Below, in pieces: positions 15,931 to 23,353 of a DNA stretch of 33,135 nt (within the stretch, counting starts at the first letter, position 1; each line of letters begins with the position of its first letter). Source of the DNA: Candidatus Eiseniibacteriota bacterium (lineage in GTDB: Bacteria; Orphanbacterota; Orphanbacteria; Orphanbacterales; Orphanbacteraceae); assembly GCA_024276995.1 (NCBI GenBank), contig JAJRWB010000071.1:1-33135 (forward strand), written 5' to 3'. The notes under the pieces are model-generated. The model worked only from the letters and a program-made list of their open reading frames with translations. It ran no database searches and was not told where the DNA came from. The position numbers and the translations under genes were made by a program.

Positions 15931-16671
15931 CTAATCGACTTTCAGTTCCACTTCTTGGTCGGTGCGGATACTCCGGAATTCCCTCGACGGTACGTGCACC
16001 CTGGCGAGAAGGGTGGAAACGTCGGCCACGAGGAAGAGGGGCGTATTCTCCGTCACCATCTGCCCGATATCGACGTAGCGCTGGACCACTCGCCCGCCGA
16101 AGGGCGCCTCGACGCTCGTGTACGAGAGCTCGAGGGCGGCGAGCGCCTGGTTCGCCTCGGCGGACTGCACGTCGCTGCGCGCACCTTCGTACTCATCGGC
16201 GGAGACGAGGTCCCCTTCGATCATCTTCTTCATCCTCTCGAAGCGCGCCCTTTGGCGGGAAACTTCCGCTTCCGTCAGACTCAGCCGATGGCGGTACTCT
16301 CTGTCGTCGATCTCGAGGAGCGTCGCGCCGCGGCGCACATCATCCCCTTCTTCGGCGGCGATCCGCAGCACCACGCCCGAGACGCGCGCCACCACCTCCG
16401 CCTCCTTCCTCGGATCGAGGGAGGCGTTCGCCGTGTAGTAGCTCGCGATCGTTCCCCGCACGGGCGTACGCACCGCCACCGCCGCCTCCGGCATGGCGGG
16501 CCGCCCGCTTCCCGGACGGACGCCGTGGGGCGCTTCCTTCTCCCCGGCACCGCGGTCGTTCGCCGCGCCGCCGCCGCACCCGGCGGAAAGAATTGCGGTG
16601 AACGCCGCCGTCGCGGCGGCACGCCGGACGGTAAGCATGAGTCGATACGATCGCGTGATCGGGTGATTCAT
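15931..16671 (-). CDS. RND adaptor (membrane fusion protein) lipoprotein, N-terminal part, ended by in-frame UAG
   Basis: The periplasmic adaptor that would link the RND pumps to an outer-membrane channel. A lipoprotein signal peptide (LTVRRAAATAAFTAILSAGC, Cys32) is followed by the lipoyl/hairpin region: VVARVSGVVLRIAAEEGDDV, a coiled-coil hairpin (LTEAEVSRQRARFERMKKM ... DEYEGARSDVQSAEANQAL), then YTSVEAPFGGRVVQRYVDIG. It stops at TAG 15931-15933 in the beta-barrel domain, where CAG (Gln) would be a natural codon. ATG16671 gives the lipobox; ATG16638 inside it is an alternative, and the frame extends to 16719 without support. As written the pump would lack part of its adaptor unless the codon is read through. 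Confidence 0.8.
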   Translation of the reverse strand: MNHPITRSYRLMLTVRRAAATAAFTAILSAGCGGGAANDRGAGEKEAPHGVRPGSGRPAMPEAAVAVRTPVRGTIASYYTANASLDPRKEAEVVARVSGVVLRIAAEEGDDVRRGATLLEIDDREYRHRLSLTEAEVSRQRARFERMKKMIEGDLVSADEYEGARSDVQSAEANQALAALELSYTSVEAPFGGRVVQRYVDIGQMVTENTPLFLVADVSTLLARVHVPSREFRSIRTDQEVELKVD

Positions 16672-16689
16672 AATCCTAGGACACCTTCT

Positions 16690-16743
16690 CCGGCGCGATG
16701 CGCCGGGCGGGGGCGACACGCCGGCCCGCCCGGTCCGTGTCGC
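16690..16743. repeat. Two adjacent perfect hairpins upstream of the adaptor gene
   Basis: CCGGCGC/GCGCCGG (16690-16696 and 16700-16706, 3-nt loop) and GCGACACG/CGTGTCGC (16713-16720 and 16736-16743, 15-nt GC-rich loop). They lie in the leader of the minus-strand efflux operon, between promoter and start codon, and also upstream of the msr gene on the other strand. Function unknown; an RNA-level control element or mRNA-stabilising structure is possible. Confidence 0.55.
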
Positions 16744-16800
16744 TCACCTTGCCAGGGGAAATGGGAAACCGGCGACCGGCTCTTAGAGTACCGCCATGCA

Positions 16801-16823
16801 GGTTCGGGCTTTGCCACCGAACC
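16801..16823. promoter_or_regulatory. Palindrome GGTTCGG-N9-CCGAACC, candidate repressor operator
   Basis: A perfect inverted repeat with 7-bp arms (16801-16807 and 16817-16823) and a 9-nt centre. It covers the predicted transcription start (near 16818) of the efflux operon promoter at 16825-16853, the place and shape expected of a TetR/MarR-type operator. No regulator gene is seen in the window, so this is inference. Confidence 0.45.
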
Positions 16824-16824
16824 G

Positions 16825-16853
16825 ATCATCCCAGAGGAGTGGGGGAGAGTCAA
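16825..16853 (-). promoter_or_regulatory. Sigma70-type promoter for the RND efflux operon
   Basis: On the minus strand TTGACT (16848-16853), a 17-nt spacer, and GATGAT (16825-16830). The -35 matches 5 of 6 consensus bases, the -10 matches 4 of 6. Leader to ATG16671 about 147 nt, holding two hairpins. A further imperfect stem, GGGGGAGAG/CTTTCCCCC (16841-16849 and 16857-16865), overlaps the -35 region. Confidence 0.5.
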
Positions 16854-16967
16854 TTCCTTTCCCCCGTGCGGGGCGGTCCGAAAGTGTGCGCTGTGGCATG
16901 CACGGGGAAAACCGATTATCTAGAAAAGCATGGAAGCCCCGTCGAGGGGAAAAACGGAGATAGATCG

Positions 16968-17927
16968 ATGAAGGGAAGAAGGACTCTTTTTCCAACGGTG
17001 ATCGTGGCGGCCGGTTTCGTGCTCGCCGTTCTCGTCGCGGGGAGACATACCGTGGGAGCGGCGGGGGAGAGCGGGATGGGATACAAGGAACTGACGCCCG
17101 ATGAAGAGCGGGTGATCGTATATAAAGGAACGGAACGTCCCTTCGCGGGGGAGTACGTCCATTTCGACGGCCAGGGAACGTACCTCTGCCGCCGGTGCGG
17201 ACAGCCTCTCTTCCGCTCGGCCGACAAGTTCGATTCCCGATCGGGATGGCCGAGCTTCGACGACGCCATCGCGGACGCCGTGCTTCGCATTCCCGACGCC
17301 GACGGCGCGCGCACGGAAATCGTCTGTTCCAACTGCAAGGCGCACCTCGGCCATGTTTTCTTCGGCGAGAAGATGACCGACAAGAACGTGCGCAACTGCG
17401 TCAACTCGATTTCACTTCAGTTCATACCGGAAGAGATGGGGGGAGAAGTGGAAAAAGCGTACTTCGCGGGAGGATGCTTCTGGGGGACCGAGTATCAGCT
17501 CCAGCAGGCGAAGGGGGTGCTCTCCACACGGGTCGGCTACATGGGGGGGGAGAAGGAGAGCCCGACTTACCGGGAGGTCTGCTCGGGACGCACCGGGCAT
17601 GCCGAGGCGCTCGAGGTGGTGTTCGATCCGTCGATCACCTCCTTCGAAACGCTGGCGAGACTCTTCTTCGAGATCCATGACCCGACCGAGGTCGATCGCC
17701 AGGGCCCGGACGTGGGGGAGCAGTATCGTTCCGCGGTTTTCTGCGTGGACGACGAACAGCGCCGGGTCACCGAGAAGCTCATCGCCCTTCTGAGAGGGAA
17801 GGGGTATGACGTCGCCACGGAGGTAGTGGAGGCGGGGACGTTCTGGGAGGCGGAAGATTACCACCAGGACTACTACCGGAAGAACGGGAAGGAGCCGTAC
17901 TGCCATCTCTACGAAAAGCGGTTCTGA
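16968..17927 (+). CDS. msrBA: Exported bifunctional methionine sulfoxide reductase B/A
   Basis: A 319-residue fusion that reduces both R- and S-methionine sulfoxide in envelope proteins. The N-terminus is a signal peptide or anchor (FPTVIVAAGFVLAVLVAG). The MsrB domain follows: zinc Cys pairs in YLCRRCGQP and VCSNCKAH, SGWPSF, and catalytic Cys144 in RNCVNS. The MsrA domain comes second: catalytic Cys170 in GGCFWGTE, then GYMGG, EALEVVFDP, and AEDYHQDY. The order B then A is the reverse of the better known PilB-type fusions but is an established arrangement. ATG16968 has CGGAGA 7 nt upstream and starts the signal peptide; the frame open to 16698 is unsupported. It is divergent from the efflux operon across a hairpin-rich 296-bp region and convergent with an aminotransferase. 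Confidence 0.92.
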   Translation: MKGRRTLFPTVIVAAGFVLAVLVAGRHTVGAAGESGMGYKELTPDEERVIVYKGTERPFAGEYVHFDGQGTYLCRRCGQPLFRSADKFDSRSGWPSFDDAIADAVLRIPDADGARTEIVCSNCKAHLGHVFFGEKMTDKNVRNCVNSISLQFIPEEMGGEVEKAYFAGGCFWGTEYQLQQAKGVLSTRVGYMGGEKESPTYREVCSGRTGHAEALEVVFDPSITSFETLARLFFEIHDPTEVDRQGPDVGEQYRSAVFCVDDEQRRVTEKLIALLRGKGYDVATEVVEAGTFWEAEDYHQDYYRKNGKEPYCHLYEKRF

Positions 17928-17945
17928 CCGTCCCGGCGGAGCGGC

Positions 17946-19259
17946 TCAACCGCGCTTCGCTTCGTACTCTTGGAACAGCTTCTCGAAAAGGCGCGGCACG
18001 AGGGCCATCCTCTCCGGCGGTTCGACGTAGGCGATACGCATCTGCGTCCTGCCCGGGTTCGACTCTCCCTCGGGGGTGCTGTAGAAACCGGCCATCGGCG
18101 CCGTGAGGAGGGTGACCTTCTTCCCGCCGAGGTCGACACTTCCTTCTCCCGCGCAGTACATTACGAAATCCATGGCGTCGAAACCTTCCCGGGCGATCTT
18201 CCTCACGTCCACTACCGAGTAGATCGCCGCGTCGGGGCTCGACACGATCACGCCGGGGAGTCTCTTCTTCAGGTCCCCGGTGATCGACACGAGCATGTTA
18301 CGGTAGTAGTCGCGCTGGCGGTCGTACCAGGCGCGAAGGTCGTCGTGGCTTTCGTGGGCGAGGGCACCGAAAATCCATTGCCCGACGGCGGAGGCGCAGA
18401 GGTTCGCCGTGTACTCCGCCACCGCGCGGCGATGGAACGACTCGTTGTCCGTCACGAGCGCCCCGATCCTCAGGCCGCACGCGTTCCACACTTTGCTCGC
18501 CGTCTCGATGCCGATCCTCCTGCCCGTGATGCCGGGAGCATCCTTCTCGGTGATTGCCCATACGCTCGAAGTCGGCGCGCCGGTGTAGCGCAGTTCTCTG
18601 TACGCTTCATCGCTGATCATCCACATGTCGTGTTTCACGCAGAACTTCGCCAGGGCGATGAGCGACTCCTGCTCGTAGAACTGGCCCGTCGGGTTGTCGA
18701 AGGGGATCACCACGAGAGCGGAAGGGTGATGCTTTTCGACCACCGCCTCGATCTCCCTCATGGCGGGCAGCGCGAACCGGCCGTCATCGCCGAGGGTCCG
18801 GCAGACCGACACGGTGGCGCGTCCGAGGCGCGCCGCGAACGCCTTGTAGTTCGTGTACGCCGCGTCGATCAGCATGACCGGCCCTTCCGGGCCGCCGGCG
18901 GGGCCCGACGTTCCCAGCTCGGCGATCTCCATGGCGGTGCTCCCGCCGTCGGTGATCTGCACATGCAGTCCATCGGTCGAACACCCGCAGCTCGCGATGA
19001 TATTGAGGAATGCTTCCCGCGTCTCCGTCATGCCGACGGTGAGGCTGTACTGCACGACGCCGTCGCGGAAAGGACTTTCGCCCGCGCCGAGCTGTTTCAT
19101 CCGCTCGATCATCGCCGGGTGCATCGGGAGCGACACGTTTCCGATCGCCACGTTCACGTCCTCCGTGCCGTCCGTCCTGTCGAGGAACCGGATCTGGGCC
19201 GCGCGGATCGGTGACGGTTTGCGGTTGCGGAAATGCAGGCTCAGTGAAGGGTGCGCCAT
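17946..19259 (-). CDS. Class I/II PLP-dependent aminotransferase
   Basis: A 437-residue cytoplasmic fold-type I aminotransferase. Visible: VQYSLTVGMTETREAF (substrate-binding region), GGSTAMEI, VVIPFDNPTGQFY (the Asn-Pro-x-Gly PLP pocket motif), WMISDEAYRELRY (Asp and Tyr contacting PLP), GIETASKVWNACGLRIGAL (Schiff-base Lys near residue 255) and QMRIAYVEPPERM (Arg binding the substrate carboxylate). The general shape is that of aspartate/aromatic aminotransferases, but the substrate cannot be told from sequence. ATG19259 has GGAGG 7 nt upstream; a longer frame to 19301 is less likely. Its own promoter is visible upstream, so it is probably monocistronic. Confidence 0.85.
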   Translation of the reverse strand: MAHPSLSLHFRNRKPSPIRAAQIRFLDRTDGTEDVNVAIGNVSLPMHPAMIERMKQLGAGESPFRDGVVQYSLTVGMTETREAFLNIIASCGCSTDGLHVQITDGGSTAMEIAELGTSGPAGGPEGPVMLIDAAYTNYKAFAARLGRATVSVCRTLGDDGRFALPAMREIEAVVEKHHPSALVVIPFDNPTGQFYEQESLIALAKFCVKHDMWMISDEAYRELRYTGAPTSSVWAITEKDAPGITGRRIGIETASKVWNACGLRIGALVTDNESFHRRAVAEYTANLCASAVGQWIFGALAHESHDDLRAWYDRQRDYYRNMLVSITGDLKKRLPGVIVSSPDAAIYSVVDVRKIAREGFDAMDFVMYCAGEGSVDLGGKKVTLLTAPMAGFYSTPEGESNPGRTQMRIAYVEPPERMALVPRLFEKLFQEYEAKRG

Positions 19260-19357
19260 ATTCAAGCCTCCGGTGAACGATGGAGTCGGGACGGGTCTCA
19301 TGCCGATCCGGGAAGCGACGCCGCTCCGTGCGGCGCCCGCTTCGAGATTACCGACAG

Positions 19358-19386
19358 AGTATAACCATTTGCACGGCGCGCGCCAA
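19358..19386 (-). promoter_or_regulatory. Sigma70-type promoter for the aminotransferase
   Basis: On the minus strand TTGGCG (19381-19386), a 17-nt spacer, and TATACT (19358-19363), 5 of 6 consensus in the -10. Leader about 92 nt, containing a small hairpin CGCCGC/GCGGCG at 19319-19335. Confidence 0.55.
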
Positions 19387-19439
19387 CGGGAGGCGTCGAA
19401 ATCGCATCGGAGGCCGGACGCGTCGTGCGACTCGCCCGT

Positions 19440-22049
19440 TCACTCCACCACCACCACCCTGCGGACTTTCGTTTCCTCGCCCGCACGGAGTCTCGCGAAG
19501 TAGACGCCGCTCGCGAGGCCGCTCGACGACCAACTCACCGTGCGGATGAAACCGTCCCCTCGGTCGGCGCGGGCGATCCGTTCGACGAGCCTGCCGCGGA
19601 TATCGAACAGCTCGAGCGTCACCGGTCCCTCGTGGCGCGCGGCGAACCGGAAGAGCGTCTCGCCGCGCACCGGGTTCGGTGACGGCGGGTCGAGCATCAG
19701 GGCGAGCGACGTGCCGACCTGGGGTTCGGCTTCGGCGACACCGGTGGGGAGCACGGGAAGATCGACCTCCCAACCGCCCCGCCCGTATGTGCCCGCGACG
19801 AGTTTCCGCGCGGACCGGCGGATTTCGAGGTCGGTAACGACCGCGTTCGGAAGGCCGGTGTCGAAAACGGTCCACGTGCTCCCTCCGTCGGTGCTTGTCC
19901 AGACACCGATGTCGGTGCCGATGTACCACGCCGTCGGATCGTCCCGGTCGATCGCCATGGTGTTCACCGGCTGGGGGGGGAAGTCGCCGGTCACATCGGT
20001 CCACGTCTGTCCTAAGTCGGTGGTCATGGCGATGTGAGCCGCCGAAGTGTAGCCGCCGAAGGTGACGAACGCGGCGGCGGAATCGGCCGGGTGGGCGGTG
20101 ATCTTCGTCTCGCTTCCCACGGCGAAACCGTAAGGATTCGCGGCGGTCCATGTCGCCCCGTCGTCGGTGGAGATGCTCGGACCGGCGCTGTTCACCGACC
20201 AGACGACCTGGTCGCTCGCCGGGCTGCAATCGATCCAGATCGCCGTGTGGGGCGCCACGTTCGTCCACGAAGCCATCCGGTTGTTCGTCCGGAAGATGCC
20301 GTCCGACGTCGATGTGAACAGCTGCTTCGGGCTGTTCGGATTCATCGCCACCGGCGCGAGCCACGCTCCCGACCCGGTGATGCCGGTCATGGCGGCAATC
20401 CAGCTCTGGCCGCCGTCGAGACTCTTCACATGGTTCCCGAACTGCCACTCGGCGTACACGCCGTCGGCGTTGCCGGGACGGATATTGCACACGAACCCGT
20501 CGGCCAGGAGGTTCGAAACGAACCAGTTGTCGACACCGAGACGGCCGGGCAGACCGTTGTCCTGCGCGCCCCCCATGGTGAAGTTCGGGTCGGACTGGGC
20601 GACACAGATATCGTAGAATTGGTACGAGGCGATCCCTTCGCGCCGGGAGGCCCACGTGGCGCCGTCGTCGGTGGAGCGCCAGACGCCCCCGTCATTGCCG
20701 ACCCACAGCGTGTTCGTCGAACCCGGTTCGTAGGCAATGGCATGGTGATCGAGGTGGACGTCGGTCGCGTTCCCGAGAATGAACCCGTCGCCGGTCTTCA
20801 CGAAAGTGGTCCCGGCGTTCGTGGAGCGGTAGAGGCTCACGCCGCCGGCGATCACCACCGACGCATCGTCCGGATCGACGGCGAGGGTGAGGTTGTACCA
20901 CCCCTGGCCGCCCGTCATGTTCGGCCCGCTGTACACTTCGTTCCAGTTCGCCCCGCCGTTGTCGCTTCGGAAGATGCCGAGCGTTCCCTGGGTCGATCGG
21001 TCGACGATATTCGCGTAGATCACGTTCGGCGCCGCCGCGGTGACGGCGATCTTGATCTTGCCGACCGACGCGCTCGGCGGCAGTCCCGTGCCGAGCCACG
21101 ACCAGGTGACACCGTCGTCGGTGGAGATTTTCACTCCATTCGATACCGACCCGCTTCCACTGGCGGCGTAGATCGTCGCCGGGTCGCCCGGCTTGAACTG
21201 GATGTCATAATAATTCCCGTCCGATTTCACCTTCGTCCATGTGTCGCCCTCGTCGGCGGAGCGCCAGAGTCCGTCGTTCGCTCCCGCGAGGATTGTCCCG
21301 GTGAGGGGGCTCGCCTCCATCACGTGGAAGCCGTGTCCGGCGGTCACGGGAAACGAAAGGCCGGTCGTGCTCCACGTGGCGCCGCCGTCGATCGATTTCA
21401 GGACGCCCACGCCGTCGTCCCCCGCGCCGGCGGTCGTCCCCTCGCCCGTGCCGATGAGAACGATATTCGGGTTCGACGGGAGGACGCACACCGCGCCGAT
21501 CGAAAGGGAGGGAAGTTCGTCGGTGGTGGTGCTCCAAGTGGCGCCGCCGTCGGCCGATTTCCAAAGCCCGCCGCTCGCCGATCCGGCGTACACGACGGCG
21601 GAATTCGTCGGGTCGAACTCGATGTCGAGGATTCTTCCCGACATGTTCGACGGTCCGATGGGGAACCACGCGGCGGAAGCGCCCTTCCGTGCGCCGGCGA
21701 AGCGCCGGTTCATCTCCTCCCACACTCTCCAGCGGGCCTCTCCCGCGGTAATACCCAGATCGGTCCACTCCCGTTCGCGAAGCCATTTCGCCCGGTTGTA
21801 CGGCTTCCACCCCGTACTCCGCATCTCCTTCAGTTCCGGGTGGGCGTCGAACCGGAGGCGCAGTTCCTCGAGCCGGTCTTCTGCGGCCGAACGGGCGAAA
21901 GCGCTCTCCCGCGGCACGACGGCGGCGAGCAGGAAGAGTGCCAGCGCCGTCACGGTGAAGCTACGTGAAAACAGATCGAGCGACATCCTCCGGCGTTCGT
22001 GGCGGGCCGTCGATTCGGTGTCGTAGTGGTCGCAACGCAGGGGCATCAT
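19440..22049 (-). CDS. Secreted Asp-box (BNR) beta-propeller protein with FlgD-like sorting tail
   Basis: A protein of about 869 residues, exported and probably carried by type IX secretion. After a signal peptide (FTVTALALFLLAAVVPRESA, cleavage near 52), residues 130-770 hold about eleven Asp-box motifs S-x-D-x-G-x-T-W: KSADGGATWSTT, KSIDGGATWSTT, RSADEGDTWTKV, ISTDDGVTWSWL, RSTDDGATWASR, KSLDGGQSWIAA, TSTDGGSTWTVF and others. These mark beta-propellers of the sortilin/VPS10-sialidase type. No sialidase Arg triad is evident, so a binding role is as likely as catalysis. The last 85 residues are a FlgD-like Ig tail (SPNPVRGETLFRF, VTLELFDIRGRLV, GVYFARLRAG). The tandem ATGs at 22047-22049 and 22044-22046 have GGAGG 5-8 nt upstream; ATG21986 would also give a signal peptide but has no spacing. 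Confidence 0.85.
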   Translation of the reverse strand: MMPLRCDHYDTESTARHERRRMSLDLFSRSFTVTALALFLLAAVVPRESAFARSAAEDRLEELRLRFDAHPELKEMRSTGWKPYNRAKWLREREWTDLGITAGEARWRVWEEMNRRFAGARKGASAAWFPIGPSNMSGRILDIEFDPTNSAVVYAGSASGGLWKSADGGATWSTTTDELPSLSIGAVCVLPSNPNIVLIGTGEGTTAGAGDDGVGVLKSIDGGATWSTTGLSFPVTAGHGFHVMEASPLTGTILAGANDGLWRSADEGDTWTKVKSDGNYYDIQFKPGDPATIYAASGSGSVSNGVKISTDDGVTWSWLGTGLPPSASVGKIKIAVTAAAPNVIYANIVDRSTQGTLGIFRSDNGGANWNEVYSGPNMTGGQGWYNLTLAVDPDDASVVIAGGVSLYRSTNAGTTFVKTGDGFILGNATDVHLDHHAIAYEPGSTNTLWVGNDGGVWRSTDDGATWASRREGIASYQFYDICVAQSDPNFTMGGAQDNGLPGRLGVDNWFVSNLLADGFVCNIRPGNADGVYAEWQFGNHVKSLDGGQSWIAAMTGITGSGAWLAPVAMNPNSPKQLFTSTSDGIFRTNNRMASWTNVAPHTAIWIDCSPASDQVVWSVNSAGPSISTDDGATWTAANPYGFAVGSETKITAHPADSAAAFVTFGGYTSAAHIAMTTDLGQTWTDVTGDFPPQPVNTMAIDRDDPTAWYIGTDIGVWTSTDGGSTWTVFDTGLPNAVVTDLEIRRSARKLVAGTYGRGGWEVDLPVLPTGVAEAEPQVGTSLALMLDPPSPNPVRGETLFRFAARHEGPVTLELFDIRGRLVERIARADRGDGFIRTVSWSSSGLASGVYFARLRAGEETKVRRVVVVE

Positions 22050-22123
22050 CGATTCCTCCGGGAGACGGCTGTTCGGCATGGGAGACGAAAAAAGCGGGAC
22101 GCGGGAGATCGCACCCGGACTTG

Positions 22124-22152
22124 AGCATACCACCATTGGGCGGGCCGATCAA
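22124..22152 (-). promoter_or_regulatory. Sigma70-type promoter for the beta-propeller gene
   Basis: On the minus strand TTGATC (22147-22152), a 17-nt spacer, and TATGCT (22124-22129). Leader about 68 nt. The same stretch contains a near-direct repeat GCGGGCCGATCA / GCGGGCCCGATCA around the -35 box. Confidence 0.5.
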
Positions 22153-22170
22153 CGGCAACGGCGGGCCCGA

Positions 22171-23247
22171 TCACCTCGGTGCGGGAGGCGATTCTCCTTC
22201 GCTTGGCGGTGTCGTCGGCGGGCGCGAGGAGAGGATCCCGGCTGCGAGGCGATCGGCGATCACGCGGTTCGCCGCGGCTGAGTTATGCCCGTCCCAGGGG
22301 ATGAACAGCTTCTTCCCTTCGGTGCGGTAGGCTTCCGTAAGCGCAGGGAGCATATCGACGAGAGGGATATGCTGGCGTTCGCAGATCGAGGCGACCTTTT
22401 CATTGTAGGCCGTCGCGGGGAGTGTTCCGTCCACCTGGTCTCGCCGTGGAAGGAGGGCGACGAGAAAATCGATCCCGGCGGCATCGCAGTCGGCTTTCAT
22501 CGCCGCGAGCGCTTCTTCCGCCTCCCGCCACCCCTTCTCGACACGCGCGTCCTTCTCGCCGGTGAGGCGATGCCTCTCGAGGAGCGCCCCCGGCGACGGG
22601 CGAAACGAAGATCGAAGCGTCTTCGCCGCGTAATGGAGGTAGCTGAGAAGGGCGCTCCTCTTGAGGAGATAGACGAGCCTTTTCGATACGGAATTGGTCA
22701 CCGCGCGTGACCCGGCGGGGGGTAGCGTGTAGGCGACCACCGGATCATTCACATAGAAAGCGAGGATCACCCTGGAGGGGTGGTAGAGCGGAAGGAGCCG
22801 TTCGAGGAGGATCCGGTGCTGCCATGTATCGGTGGCGGGTACCCCGGCGTTGATCACCTCGAAACGCACGTCGCCGCCCCGTTCGTTGAGCGTCGCCTCG
22901 AGCGATCCGGGCCACGTCTCGGCGAGGTCGAGACCGTTTCCGAAGGTCTGCGAATCGCCCATGGCGAGAATCCGCTCGACGCCGGGCGCCGGTTCGGCCG
23001 GATACTCGTCCCCCCGGCAGCCGTTCGAGTTGATGCGTACTTCCTTGTCCTGGGTATACGCCGTTTGATTCGGCTCGAGGAGGTAGTTCACTTCGTGGTC
23101 GTACACATACGTTTCCTGCGGGTACTTCCATCGGATCGGAGGGGCGACGAGGATGCGCAGAGCGATCTCGGAGACGAGACAAGCGAAGAGGAGAGCTGCG
23201 AAGAAGAGCGACAAATTCGCCGCCAGCGATGATCTTTCTTGCTTCAA
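22171..23247 (-). CDS. Membrane-anchored SGNH/GDSL-family hydrolase
   Basis: A 358-residue protein with one N-terminal membrane helix (SLFFAALLFACLVSEIALRIL) and a periplasmic SGNH hydrolase domain. All four blocks are visible: catalytic Ser in ILAMGDSQTFGNG (near residue 95), the Gly of FEVINAGVPATDT, Asn in FYVNDPVV, and the Asp-His pair in FIPWDGHNSAAANRVIAD (near 320). The layout, short membrane anchor plus SGNH with DGHxN near the end, resembles polysaccharide O-acetyl esterases or transferases; substrate unknown. The best start is TTG23247 with GGGA 11 nt before it; no ATG lies near. Transcribed from its own promoter, downstream of the FapA-like gene. Confidence 0.82.
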   Translation of the reverse strand: MKQERSSLAANLSLFFAALLFACLVSEIALRILVAPPIRWKYPQETYVYDHEVNYLLEPNQTAYTQDKEVRINSNGCRGDEYPAEPAPGVERILAMGDSQTFGNGLDLAETWPGSLEATLNERGGDVRFEVINAGVPATDTWQHRILLERLLPLYHPSRVILAFYVNDPVVAYTLPPAGSRAVTNSVSKRLVYLLKRSALLSYLHYAAKTLRSSFRPSPGALLERHRLTGEKDARVEKGWREAEEALAAMKADCDAAGIDFLVALLPRRDQVDGTLPATAYNEKVASICERQHIPLVDMLPALTEAYRTEGKKLFIPWDGHNSAAANRVIADRLAAGILSSRPPTTPPSEGESPPAPR

Positions 23248-23298
23248 GACAGGGCTCGTCCCTTCTCTCGGGCCGACTCTTCACTTTCGCGCGGGGCG

Positions 23299-23327
23299 AT
23301 TCTAGCGCGCCGCGTGACGGTCGTCCA
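23299..23327 (-). promoter_or_regulatory. Sigma70-type promoter for the SGNH hydrolase
   Basis: On the minus strand TGGACG (23322-23327), a 17-nt spacer, and TAGAAT (23299-23304). The -10 matches 5 of 6 consensus bases, the -35 matches 4 of 6. Leader about 45 nt. Confidence 0.4.
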
Positions 23328-23353
23328 GAAGGAAGAACCCGTCGCCGGGGGGC

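Noticed and set aside
16895-16925. Sigma54 promoter for msrBA (TGGCATGCACGG)
   Set aside because: The -12 GC element is missing at the required distance.
16740-16967. SAM-type or other riboswitch upstream of MsrBA
   Set aside because: Stems are present, but I could not match the conserved core of any riboswitch class I know, and one palindrome is better explained as an operator.
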